Of a stretch of 23,974 nt of DNA, positions 7,377-14,167 are shown piece by piece (the stretch's first letter is position 1; each line of letters opens with the position of its first letter). Source of the stretch: CAZGTQ01 sp964528575 (GTDB taxonomy: Bacteria > Planctomycetota > UBA1135 > GCA-002686595); contig CAZGTQ010000367.1 in NCBI GenBank assembly GCA_964528575.1, forward strand, positions 1-23,974, written 5' to 3'. A program made the translations under genes and the position numbers. The notes below the pieces were generated by a model. It made no database searches. It saw nothing but the letters and a program-made list of their open reading frames with translations, and was not told the DNA's origin.

Positions 7377-9103
7377 GCGCCCCGATCCTCGTCTTGAAGT
7401 TCGGCAGCTCGGTCCTCGCGGCCGAGGAGCACCTGCCGGACGCCGTGCGCGAGATCTACTCCGCCCTGCGGCGCGGCTACCGCGTCGTCGCGGTCGTCTC
7501 GGCCCTGGGCGACAGCACGGACCGCCTGCTCGCTCGCGCGCACGCCATCGATCCCGACCCCGACCCGCGGCTCGTCGCCGCGCTGCTCGCGAGCGGAGAG
7601 CACGACTCCGCGACCCTGCTCGCCCTCGCGCTCGGCCGCGCCGGCCTCGGCGCGACGCGTTTCGACGAGCGCGACGCCGGCCTCGCGACGCGCGGGCCGC
7701 TGCTCGACGCCGACCCGGTCGCGCTCGACGTCGCCGCGTTCGAGCGCGCGCTGGCCGAGAACCCGGTGGTCGTGATGCCGGGCTTCGTCGGCGTCGATTC
7801 CGCGAGCGGCGCGACGTCGCTGCTCGGCCGCGGCGGCTCCGACCTGACGGCGCTGTTCGTCGCCGAGCGGTTGGGCGCGGCGCGCTGCGTGCTCGTCAAG
7901 GACGTCGACGGGCTGTACGCGCGCGATCCGGCGAGCCCCGGCCCGCCGCCCGCGCGCTACGCGACGATCGCGTGGGACGACGCGCTCGCGCTCGGGAGCG
8001 TCGTCGTGCAGCCGAAGGCGATCCGCTTCGCGCGCGAGCGCGGGCTCGAGTTCGAGGTCGGCGCGATCGGCGCCGAAGCGCGCACGCTCGTCGGCGACGA
8101 GGTGTCGATCGCGCTGCCCGCGCGGCCGCGCGAGGAGCGGGTGCGGCGCGTCGCGCTGCTCGGCCTCGGCACGGTCGGCGGCGGCGTGCTCGAGCGGCTG
8201 CGGGCGGTCGACGGCTACGAGGTCGTCCGCGTGCTCGTGCGCGACGCCGAGCGGCACGTCGCGCGCGGCGTTCCGGCGGAGCTGTGCTGCACCGATCCCG
8301 CCGACGCGCTCGCCGGCGCGGACCTCGTCGTCGAGTGCCTCGGCGGCCTCGCGCCCGCGGGCGCGCTCGTCGCTGCGGCGCTCGCGAACGGGCTCGACGT
8401 CGTCTCGTCGAACAAGGCGCTGATCGCCGCGCGCGGGCCCGAGCTCGCGGCGGTCGCGGAGCGCACCGGCGGACGGCTGCGGTACGCGGCCGCGGTCGGC
8501 GGCGCGGTGCCGATGCTCGAGACGGTCCGGCGCATCGCGCGCTCGGAGCGCATCCTCGGCATCGAGGCGGTGCTCAACGGCACGTGCAACTTCGTGCTCG
8601 ACCGCATGGCCGAGGGGATCGGCTACGCGCGAGCGCTGGAGGAGGCCCGCGCGTGCGGATTCGCCGAGGCGGACCCGACGCTCGACGTCGACGGGACGGA
8701 CGCGGCGCAGAAGCTCGAGCTGCTCGCGCGCGAGGCGTTCCGCACGGGCGAGCCGCTGCGCTGGATCCGGCGCGAGGGCATCGAGCGGCTCGCGCGCGGC
8801 ACGGCGTGCGCGGCCGGCGCCGGCCACGCCGTCCGGCTCGTCGCGTCGTGCCTGGCGACCGAGCGCGGGCCTGTCGCGAGCGTGCGGCCGCTCGGGCTGC
8901 CCGCCAGCCACCCGCTCGCGAGCGTGCGCGGCGAGGGCAATGCGCTCGTCGTCGAGCGCGCCGGCGGGCCGCCGATCGTCGTGCGCGGCAAGGGCGCGGG
9001 ACGCTGGCCGACCGTCGAGGCGCTGCTCGCCGACGTGTTCGAGCTCGGCCCCGCCATCGCGCGGGCGCGGCCGGCGCGGGTCGAGCGCGCGGACGTGGCC
9101 TGA
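7373..9103 (+). CDS. thrA: Bifunctional aspartokinase/homoserine dehydrogenase without ACT domains
   Basis: This 576-residue fusion performs the first and third steps from aspartate to homoserine. Residues 1-245 are aspartate kinase: KFGSS (9-13), LGRGGSDLTA (151-160), KDVDGLYARDP (176-186). Residues about 257-565 are homoserine dehydrogenase: NAD(P) loop GLGTVGGG (264-271), SSNKAL (345-350), NGTCNF (402-407), and GFAEADPTLDVDGTDAAQK (429-447) with the catalytic acidic residues and lysine. Enterobacterial ThrA is about 820 residues because two ACT domains sit between the enzymes and bind threonine. Here the enzymes are separated by about ten residues and no ACT domain is visible, so classic allosteric feedback is probably absent. 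ATG 7373 is fixed by a strong Shine-Dalgarno and overlaps the leader ORF's stop. asd is divergent. The stop lies in the first unit of a 16-bp tandem repeat. Confidence 0.93.
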   Translation: MSAPILVLKFGSSVLAAEEHLPDAVREIYSALRRGYRVVAVVSALGDSTDRLLARAHAIDPDPDPRLVAALLASGEHDSATLLALALGRAGLGATRFDERDAGLATRGPLLDADPVALDVAAFERALAENPVVVMPGFVGVDSASGATSLLGRGGSDLTALFVAERLGAARCVLVKDVDGLYARDPASPGPPPARYATIAWDDALALGSVVVQPKAIRFARERGLEFEVGAIGAEARTLVGDEVSIALPARPREERVRRVALLGLGTVGGGVLERLRAVDGYEVVRVLVRDAERHVARGVPAELCCTDPADALAGADLVVECLGGLAPAGALVAAALANGLDVVSSNKALIAARGPELAAVAERTGGRLRYAAAVGGAVPMLETVRRIARSERILGIEAVLNGTCNFVLDRMAEGIGYARALEEARACGFAEADPTLDVDGTDAAQKLELLAREAFRTGEPLRWIRREGIERLARGTACAAGAGHAVRLVASCLATERGPVASVRPLGLPASHPLASVRGEGNALVVERAGGPPIVVRGKGAGRWPTVEALLADVFELGPAIARARPARVERADVA

Positions 9104-9168
9104 CGCGGACGTGGCCTGACGCGGACGTGGCCTGACGCGGACGTCGCCTGACGCGGACGTCGCCAGAT
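9089..9168 (+). repeat. 16-bp tandem repeat spanning the thrA stop codon
   Basis: GCGGACGTGGCCTGAC occurs at 9089, 9105 and 9121. It recurs at 9137 with one change (GTCGCC) and again at 9153 as a copy decayed after GTCGCC. The first copy encodes the last residues of ThrA and its TGA, so the array looks like duplication outward from the gene end. It has no hairpin or T-run typical of a terminator. Confidence 0.9.
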
Positions 9169-9232
9169 CGACGAGGAGCCGGTGGCGCGGCGCGCGTGCG
9201 TCCCGCCGCGCCGCCGGCGACCCTCCCCTTCC

Positions 9233-9240
9233 GCTATGCT
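9233..9240 (+). promoter_or_regulatory. -10 element GCTATGCT, leaderless start of GATase gene
   Basis: TATGCT ends 6 nt before ATG 9247, with GC directly upstream. There is no Shine-Dalgarno, so transcription probably starts at the ATG. This fixes the start of the three-gene operon. Confidence 0.55.
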
Positions 9241-9246
9241 GCGGCG

Positions 9247-9930
9247 ATGGGCTCCGAGCCGTACCTGCTGCTCGACTGCTACGTCGACGACGTCGGCTGC
9301 GCGCACCTGTTCCAGCCGCTCCCTCGCGACGCGCCCGCCGTCGTCGCGCGGCCCTCGAAGGGCGACTGCCCCGACACGACGCGCGACTATGCCGGCGTGA
9401 TCGTGTCCGGCTCGGCGGCGTCCGCGCTCGAGGGCGCGGAGTGGATGGAGCGCGTCGCCGCGCTCGTGCGCGATGCCGAGCGGCGCCGTCAGCCGGTCCT
9501 GGGCGTCTGCTTCGGCCACCAACTCGTCGCGCACGCGCTGCTGGGGCCCGGCGCGGTGCGGCGCAGCCCGACGCCCGAGCTCGGCTGGGCCGACGTCGAG
9601 GTGCTCGCTGCGGATCCGCTCCTCGCCGGGTTCGAGCGCCGCTTCCGGCCGTTCCTGTCGCACTTCGACGAGGTTCTGCCGCTGGAGGGGCTCGACGTGC
9701 TCGCGCGCTCCGAGCGCTGCGCGGTGCAGGCGTACCGCGTGAGCGGCCGGCCGATCTGGGGCGTGCAGTTCCACGTCGAGATGGACGACGCGGAGACCGA
9801 GCGGCTCGTGCGCGTCCGCAGCGCGGAGCTCCCCGAGCTCGAGCTCGACGCCGGCGAGCTGCTCGCGGCGCGCGTCGATTGCGCGCCGCTGATGGAACGC
9901 ATGATGAAGAACTTCCTGGCGGTGAGCTGA
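9247..9930 (+). CDS. Class I glutamine amidotransferase-like protein
   Basis: This 227-residue protein has the GATase-1 fold signature. The nucleophile Cys88 is in GVCFGHQ and the catalytic pair His176/Glu178 in GVQFHVE. In most relatives that block reads FHPE; here valine replaces the proline. VIVSGSAAS (51-59) matches the oxyanion-hole strand of GMP-synthase-like GATases. It is a stand-alone domain without a synthetase partner, like the GuaA-like or gamma-glutamyl-cleaving amidases that act on small gamma-glutamyl compounds, so the substrate cannot be named. It is the first gene of an operon with the MBL-fold gene, which starts 5 bp after its stop. The start is supported by the -10 element 6 nt upstream. 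Confidence 0.85.
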   Translation: MGSEPYLLLDCYVDDVGCAHLFQPLPRDAPAVVARPSKGDCPDTTRDYAGVIVSGSAASALEGAEWMERVAALVRDAERRRQPVLGVCFGHQLVAHALLGPGAVRRSPTPELGWADVEVLAADPLLAGFERRFRPFLSHFDEVLPLEGLDVLARSERCAVQAYRVSGRPIWGVQFHVEMDDAETERLVRVRSAELPELELDAGELLAARVDCAPLMERMMKNFLAVS

Positions 9931-9935
9931 ACGCG

Positions 9936-11249
9936 ATGCAGCTCGGCTTCGAGACGATCGGGAACGCGACGCTGATCTGCCACGACGAAGGGCCGCTCCT
10001 GGTCACCGATCCGTGGCTCGTCGGCTCGGCGTACTTCGGGAGCTGGACGCTGTCGCACGCGATCCCCGACGAGCAGATGGAGTCGATCCGCGCGGCGCGG
10101 TACGTGTGGATCTCGCACGGCCATCCCGACCACCTGAGCTCCGAGTCGCTCGAGCTCTTGCGCGGCAAGCCGATCCTGCTCGCCGACCACGTCGGCGGCC
10201 GCGTCGCGGACGGGCTGCGCGAGGCCGGCCACGACGTGCGCGTGCTCGCCGACGGCACGTGGACCGAGCTCTCGCCGCGCGTGCGCGTCGCGTGCATCGC
10301 GGACTACGCGCAGGACGCGACGCTGCTCGTCGACCTCGGCGGCACGCTCGTCGTCGACGCGAACGACGCGAGCGACCGCGGCGGCGGCGACTTCCTGCGC
10401 CGGACGGCGGCGAAGTACGACCGCTCGTGGCTGCTGTGCCTCACCGGCTTCGGCGACGCGGACATGATCCACTTCTACGACGAGGACGGGCGCTTCGTCC
10501 CGCCGCTCGCCGCCGAGCGCACCGATCCCGGACCGGGGATCCTCGGACACCTGCGCTACTACGGGATCCGCGAGTACGTGCCGTTCGCGACGATGCACAA
10601 GTACCAGCGCTCCGACAGCGCGTGGGCGAACGCGTACACGACGAAGGCGGCGGACTTCGCGCGCGGTTTCGAGGCGGAGAACGAACGCGTGTGGCCGCCG
10701 TTCCAGCGCGTCGACCTAGCGCGCGACGAGGTGACGAGCATCGATCCGCCGCCGACGTCCGACGACGTGCACGCGCCGGAGGAGTTCGGCGACGACTGGT
10801 CGGAGGAGCTCGCACCGGGCGAGCGCGACGAGATCGCCGCGTACCTGCGGCCGATCGAGCACCTCTCGACGTTCCTCGGCCGGGTCGACTTCCGCGTCGG
10901 CGGCAAGAGCAACGTGATCGACGTCGCGCCGGACCGCTTCGACCGCGGCATCGTCTTCGAGGTGCCGCGCTCCTCGCTCATGACCGCGGTGCGCTACCGC
11001 GTCTTCGACGACCTGCTCATCGGCAACTTCATGCGCACGTCGCTGCAGGGCGAGTGGCAGCACCGCGACCACCGCGCGCTGTACCCCGATTTCAGCCCGT
11101 TCGTCGGCAAGTACGGCGACAACGGCGGCGCGCGCTCGGCGCAGGAGCTCGGCGCGTACTTCCGCGCTTACCGGGAGCGCGGCTACTTCGGCCCCGGCCC
11201 GGGAACGGACGCGGACTACGCAACCGCCGAGCGCTATCTGGACGCGTAG
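9936..11249 (+). CDS. MBL-fold metallohydrolase, CMAH/UlaG-like
   Basis: The 437-residue protein begins with the strand pattern GNATLICHDEGPLLVTDPWL typical of UlaG/CMP-N-acetylneuraminate-hydroxylase-like beta-lactamase-fold proteins. The metal site is HGHPDH at 61-66, with a further Asp in TDPW (25) and in VVDANDASD (about 131-139). Residues from about 310 onward (IEHLSTFLGRVDFRVGG...) form an extra domain that could bind a lipid or nucleotide-sugar. No CxH Rieske motif is visible, so a true hydroxylase is unlikely; hydrolysis of a phosphodiester, lactone or amide is more probable. Its ATG lies 5 bp after the GATase stop, with a GGTGAG Shine-Dalgarno (9921-9926) inside the end of that gene, so the two are co-translated. 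MBL proteins of this type are often found near cell-surface glycan genes. Confidence 0.8.
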   Translation: MQLGFETIGNATLICHDEGPLLVTDPWLVGSAYFGSWTLSHAIPDEQMESIRAARYVWISHGHPDHLSSESLELLRGKPILLADHVGGRVADGLREAGHDVRVLADGTWTELSPRVRVACIADYAQDATLLVDLGGTLVVDANDASDRGGGDFLRRTAAKYDRSWLLCLTGFGDADMIHFYDEDGRFVPPLAAERTDPGPGILGHLRYYGIREYVPFATMHKYQRSDSAWANAYTTKAADFARGFEAENERVWPPFQRVDLARDEVTSIDPPPTSDDVHAPEEFGDDWSEELAPGERDEIAAYLRPIEHLSTFLGRVDFRVGGKSNVIDVAPDRFDRGIVFEVPRSSLMTAVRYRVFDDLLIGNFMRTSLQGEWQHRDHRALYPDFSPFVGKYGDNGGARSAQELGAYFRAYRERGYFGPGPGTDADYATAERYLDA

Positions 11250-11273
11250 CCCCCGCCGCGCGACGATGGGACC

Positions 11274-11819
11274 ATGGCGAAGACACCCGACTGGCAGGCG
11301 ACGGCGCTCCTCGCTGTGCTCCTCGTTCCGCTCGTGCTCGGCGCGTGCTCGTCGGTCCCGCGCTACCGCTACGCGCCCAATCCGGTCGACCACTTCGTGC
11401 CGAGCGACGAGAGCGTCGCGCACGTCCTGATCGCGGTCGTGGGCGCGCTCGAGGCCGAGCACGCGCCGGGCGGCCTCGAGCTGCAGGTGCGGCTGCGCGT
11501 CGAGAACCTCGGCGACCGTCCCGTCGAGATCGAGCACGAGAAGCTCGAGCTCGTGACGGCGAACCTGGTCGCGTTCGGCGCTCCTCGCGTCGAGCCGGCG
11601 CCGCCGGTCGTCGTCGACGTGGGCGGCGACCAGCTCGTCGAGCTGTACTTCCCGTTCCCCGACGTCGATCGCGACGAGCTCGACATGAGCGGCCTCAACT
11701 TGCGCCTCGTGCTCGGCGACGGCGCGCGCCAGTACATGGTCGGCACGAACTTCGAGCGCCTCGCGACCTCGAGCGGCCCGGACGTCATGATCGGCACGAG
11801 CTTCCTGTACGCGCGGTGA
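11274..11819 (+). CDS. Small lipoprotein, LEA14-like
   Basis: This 181-residue protein has a lipoprotein signal: basic start, hydrophobic stretch 10-23 and lipobox LGAC with Cys25 followed by Ser-Ser, so Lol-type outer-membrane or periplasmic anchoring is likely. The mature part contains a beta-sandwich pattern (GGLELQVRLRVENLGDRPVEIEH) like LEA14/WHy domains. It lies 24 bp after the MBL gene and is probably the operon's last member. GACGAT ends 6 nt before ATG 11274, so an internal leaderless promoter is possible. Function unknown. Confidence 0.75.
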   Translation: MAKTPDWQATALLAVLLVPLVLGACSSVPRYRYAPNPVDHFVPSDESVAHVLIAVVGALEAEHAPGGLELQVRLRVENLGDRPVEIEHEKLELVTANLVAFGAPRVEPAPPVVVDVGGDQLVELYFPFPDVDRDELDMSGLNLRLVLGDGARQYMVGTNFERLATSSGPDVMIGTSFLYAR

Positions 11820-11866
11820 TCCGGAGAGCTCGGGGCTAGCGCTCCGCGATCTCGATCAGGATCACC
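11815..11866. terminator. Possible bidirectional terminator between convergent lipoprotein genes
   Basis: GGTGATCC (11815-11822) and GGATCACC (11859-11866) are perfect reverse complements around 36 nt that can fold further (GGAG/CTCC). The structure bridges the 16-bp convergent gap and reaches into both genes. There is no T-run, so this is tentative. Confidence 0.3.
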
Positions 11867-12888
11867 CGCCCCGAGTACCCCACCGCCACGAGCGACGCGG
11901 CGCCGTCGGGGGCGCCGAGGTCTCCCGCCGCGAGATGGTGGAAGCGGTCGGTGTCCGTGTAGACCGTGCGCGCGCGCCACGACTTGCCTTCCGGGTGCAA
12001 CACCGTGACCGCGGCGCCGTAGCCCGCGGTCGCGGCCTCGAGACCCTCGGCCGCGGGATCGAGGTCGGCGAGCACCGCGCCGCGCAGCTTGTCCGATTCG
12101 ACGTGGACGTCGGTGTGCGTGCCGTCCTCGACGAGCGCGAGCGCGCCGTCGTCGCGCGCGACGATCAAGCGCCCGCCGCCGCTCGAGATGCGCGCCTGGC
12201 CGCCCTGCGCGCGGTCGATCACGCGCGTCGTCCACGCGCCGTTCTCGTGCTCGAGCATCCTTATCGTCCCGTCCGTGCACGCGATCGCGACGCCGCCGCC
12301 CCAGACGACCGCCGTCTTCGCGTTCGACTCGAGCGGCGCGGAGCCGAGCTCCTGCCAGCCGTCCGCCCCCCGCCCGAACACGCGCGCGCGACCGCCGTAA
12401 CCGACCGTCACGACCTCGTCGCCCGCCCGCTCGGGGACGACGTCGCCGATCGCGACGCCGTGGATCAGGGCCGCGTCGTGCGTGACGAGCTCGCTCTGCC
12501 AACCGCGCTCGCCCTTGCGAACGACGTGCGCCGCGCCCTCGCCGCCGGAGTCCTCGCCGCCGCTCTTCATCCCGACGGCGACGAGCTCGAGCCCCGCGTG
12601 CGCCGGGTCCGCGTCGCCGACCGCGCACTGGATCATCTCGCCCTCGAAGTCGGCGGCGCGCTCGTGCTCCCAGCGTCCGTCGACGCGGTGCAGCACGAGC
12701 ACGGAGCCGTCGCTCGCGACGACCGCGATCTCGTTGCCCGCGTGCGCGGGATCGAGGTCTCCGATGGCGCAGCCGCCGAGCTTCGTGCCGGTCTCGAGCA
12801 GGACCTGCGCCGTGAAGCGCGGAGCGGAAGCGTCGGTGCCGGCACAGGCGCCCAGGAGCGGGAGAGCGAGGAGAGCGACACGTCTCAT
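11836..12888 (-). CDS. Lipoprotein with FG-GAP/VCBS-like beta-propeller repeats
   Basis: This 350-residue protein begins MRRVALLALPLLGAC, a short lipoprotein signal with Cys15. The mature protein has about five propeller blades carrying the repeat GDLDPAHAGNEIAVV or variants, starting near residues 41, 89, 146, 271 and 320. The Asp-rich loops (GDxDPAHAG) resemble calcium-binding FG-GAP/VCBS blades, suggesting an extracytoplasmic binding protein. GATGAT ends 6 nt before the ATG on the minus strand, so the mRNA is probably leaderless. It diverges from the thioredoxin-like selenoprotein candidate across 154 bp and converges with the LEA14-like gene. No enzymatic motif is visible. Confidence 0.8.
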   Translation of the reverse strand: MRRVALLALPLLGACAGTDASAPRFTAQVLLETGTKLGGCAIGDLDPAHAGNEIAVVASDGSVLVLHRVDGRWEHERAADFEGEMIQCAVGDADPAHAGLELVAVGMKSGGEDSGGEGAAHVVRKGERGWQSELVTHDAALIHGVAIGDVVPERAGDEVVTVGYGGRARVFGRGADGWQELGSAPLESNAKTAVVWGGGVAIACTDGTIRMLEHENGAWTTRVIDRAQGGQARISSGGGRLIVARDDGALALVEDGTHTDVHVESDKLRGAVLADLDPAAEGLEAATAGYGAAVTVLHPEGKSWRARTVYTDTDRFHHLAAGDLGAPDGAASLVAVGYSGRVILIEIAER

Positions 12889-12986
12889 ACGAAGATCATC
12901 CTCGGGGGCGGAGTCGGTCGATGGACGGGGCGGAGCGCCGGAGTATAGGCCTGGACGGCCCCGGAGTGCGCCAGGCGCCCCGCCCG

Positions 12987-12994
12987 AGTACGAT
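12987..12994 (+). promoter_or_regulatory. -10 element AGTACGAT upstream of the thioredoxin-like gene
   Basis: TACGAT at 12989-12994 would start transcription near 13001, giving a leader of about 42 nt that contains the GAGGAG ribosome binding site. Unlike many neighbours, this gene would have a leader. The remainder of the 154-bp divergent gap shows no other clear element. Confidence 0.4.
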
Positions 12995-13029
12995 CAGGGA
13001 CGCCCCCCGTTCCCGAGCTCCGTCCCGAC

Positions 13030-13035
13030 GAGGAG
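13030..13035 (+). promoter_or_regulatory. Shine-Dalgarno GAGGAG of the thioredoxin-like gene
   Basis: GAGGAG ends 7 nt before ATG 13043 and fixes the start of the gene whose frame contains the internal TGA. A working ribosome binding site argues against the upstream part being a dead remnant. Confidence 0.7.
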
Positions 13036-13042
13036 ACGCAAG

Positions 13043-14077
13043 ATGAGGAAGAGCTACGCACCGCCCTGGCTGGCCATGGGCGCGCTCGCGCTCCTGCCGC
13101 TCGCGGCGACGACGCGCGCGCCGTGGTCCGACGGAGTCGTGGTCGGCGCGACCGCCCCCGAGATCTCCGCCGCCACCTGGTACAACCACATCGGCCAAGC
13201 GCCGACGATCGCGAGCCTGCGCGGCCGCGCGGTCCTGATCGAGTTCTGGGCCACCTGGTGAGGCCCCTGCAAGGGCGTATGGCCCCACCTGCAGGAGCTG
13301 CAGGACGAATTCGGTGAGGACGGGCTCGTCGTGCTCGCGCTCTCGTACGAGACGCCCGCGGAAGTCGGACCCTACGTCGACCAGCACGGCCTGGGCGTCC
13401 GCGTCGCGGCGCAGGGCGGCCGCGAGACGAACGAGGCGTACGCGGTCAGCGGCTTCCCCTCGTCGGTGCTGATCGATCCGCAGGGCAACGTCGCCTGGAC
13501 CGGCCACCCGAGCAGCCTCACCGCCAGCACGGTGAAGAGCGCGTTGAAGGGCGCGAAGGCGCCCGGCGGCGGCTTCCTCTCGCTGCGCGTCGACCGCGAG
13601 CTCGCGAAGAAGCTGAGCTCGGCCGTCGACGACGCGCTCGAAGGCGCGCTCGGCAAGGCGCTGGCGTCCGCGCAGAAGGCCGCGGCCGACGAGCGCGTCG
13701 GCGAGACCGAGCGCGCGGACGCGCAGTGGCTCGCGGACGAGATCCTCGGCTTCGGCACGCTGCTCCTCGGCCAGGCGGACGCGTACCTCGCCAGGCGCGA
13801 GGTGCTCTCCGCGCTCGAGGTCTTCCGCGCGCTCGAGGACGAGCTCGCGGGCACCGACGTCGGCAAGACCGCCGCCGAGCGTCTCGCGACGATCGCGGAC
13901 GACGACTCGATCCAGACCGAGATCGAGGCCGCCGAGGCGTTCGCGAAGGCGCAGGACTACGCCAAGCGCCGCGGCCGCGACAAGGCCGGGAAGAAGTTCG
14001 AAGCCATCGTCGAGAAGTACCCCGGCACGCGCGCGGCCGAGCGCGCGAAGACGATCCTCGCCTCGATCGACGAGTAG
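13043..14077 (+). CDS. Thioredoxin/TlpA-like selenoprotein (in-frame TGA in the UGPC active site)
   Basis: Reading TGA 13259-13261 as selenocysteine gives one 344-residue protein ending at TAG. Residues 9-22 are an uncleaved or cleaved export signal. Residues 30-160 are a TlpA/AhpC-type thioredoxin fold: VLIEFWATW, then Sec73-Gly-Pro-Cys76-Lys, and cis-proline Pro139 in SGFPSSVLID. Every normal relative has Cys where the TGA stands. Residues about 190-344 are helical and Ala/Glu-rich with TPR-like character (the last part AKTILASID). After the TGA the frame stays open for 271 codons with the same codon bias and the expected conserved residues, which a recent nonsense mutation or a sequencing error could also leave. 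TGA still serves as an ordinary stop in neighbouring genes. It likely acts as a periplasmic thiol-disulfide reductase or peroxidase. No Sec-machinery gene is in the window. Confidence 0.75.
13266..13304 (+). promoter_or_regulatory. Candidate bacterial SECIS element after the in-frame TGA
   Basis: CCTGCAG-GAG-CTGCAGG at 13288-13304 is a perfect 7-bp stem with a 3-nt loop beginning with G. The loop starts 33 nt after the TGA, inside the 16-37 nt range I recall for bacterial SECIS models, which also want a G among the first two loop bases. A competing fold pairs CCTGCA (13266-13271) with TGCAGG (13290-13295) and GGGC with GCCC around loop GTATG, only 15 nt from the TGA. Either lies within coding sequence, as bacterial SECIS elements do. 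Confidence 0.55.
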
Positions 14078-14096
14078 CGTCCGCCGCATCGCTCGA

Positions 14097-14137
14097 CGGC
14101 CCTCGGGGACGGCGCACCGCCGCCCCGGGGGCCGTTT
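14097..14137 (+). terminator. Strong intrinsic terminator after the thioredoxin-like gene
   Basis: The arms 14097-14114 and 14118-14134 pair over 17 bp (one G-U) with a single bulged A (14109) and a CAC loop, followed by TTT and GCTGCT. It begins 20 bp after the TAG stop and ends transcription before the next promoter at 14150. Its presence shows that the transcript is meant to extend past the internal TGA. Confidence 0.85.
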
Positions 14138-14149
14138 GCTGCTCGCCCC

Positions 14150-14157
14150 GCTACGAT
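14150..14157 (+). promoter_or_regulatory. -10 element GCTACGAT before the second ECF sigma gene
   Basis: GCTACGAT ends 10 nt before ATG 14168. Transcription would begin near 14164, giving a leader of a few bases. The overlapping ATG at 14156 is inside the element, which argues against it as the start. Confidence 0.5.
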
Positions 14158-14167
14158 GGGCGCCCTC

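Noticed and set aside
9089..9168. CRISPR array
   Set aside because: The units are directly contiguous 16-mers without spacers.
13259..13261. Genetic code change with TGA read as Trp or other amino acid
   Set aside because: TGA is the ordinary terminator of many genes here (for example at 9103, 9930, 11819, 14884, 17195, 21065), and the affected position is a catalytic Cys rather than a Trp.
13043..13261. A complete 72-residue protein ending at the TGA
   Set aside because: It would stop in the middle of the thioredoxin active site, and the rest of the fold continues in the same frame directly after.
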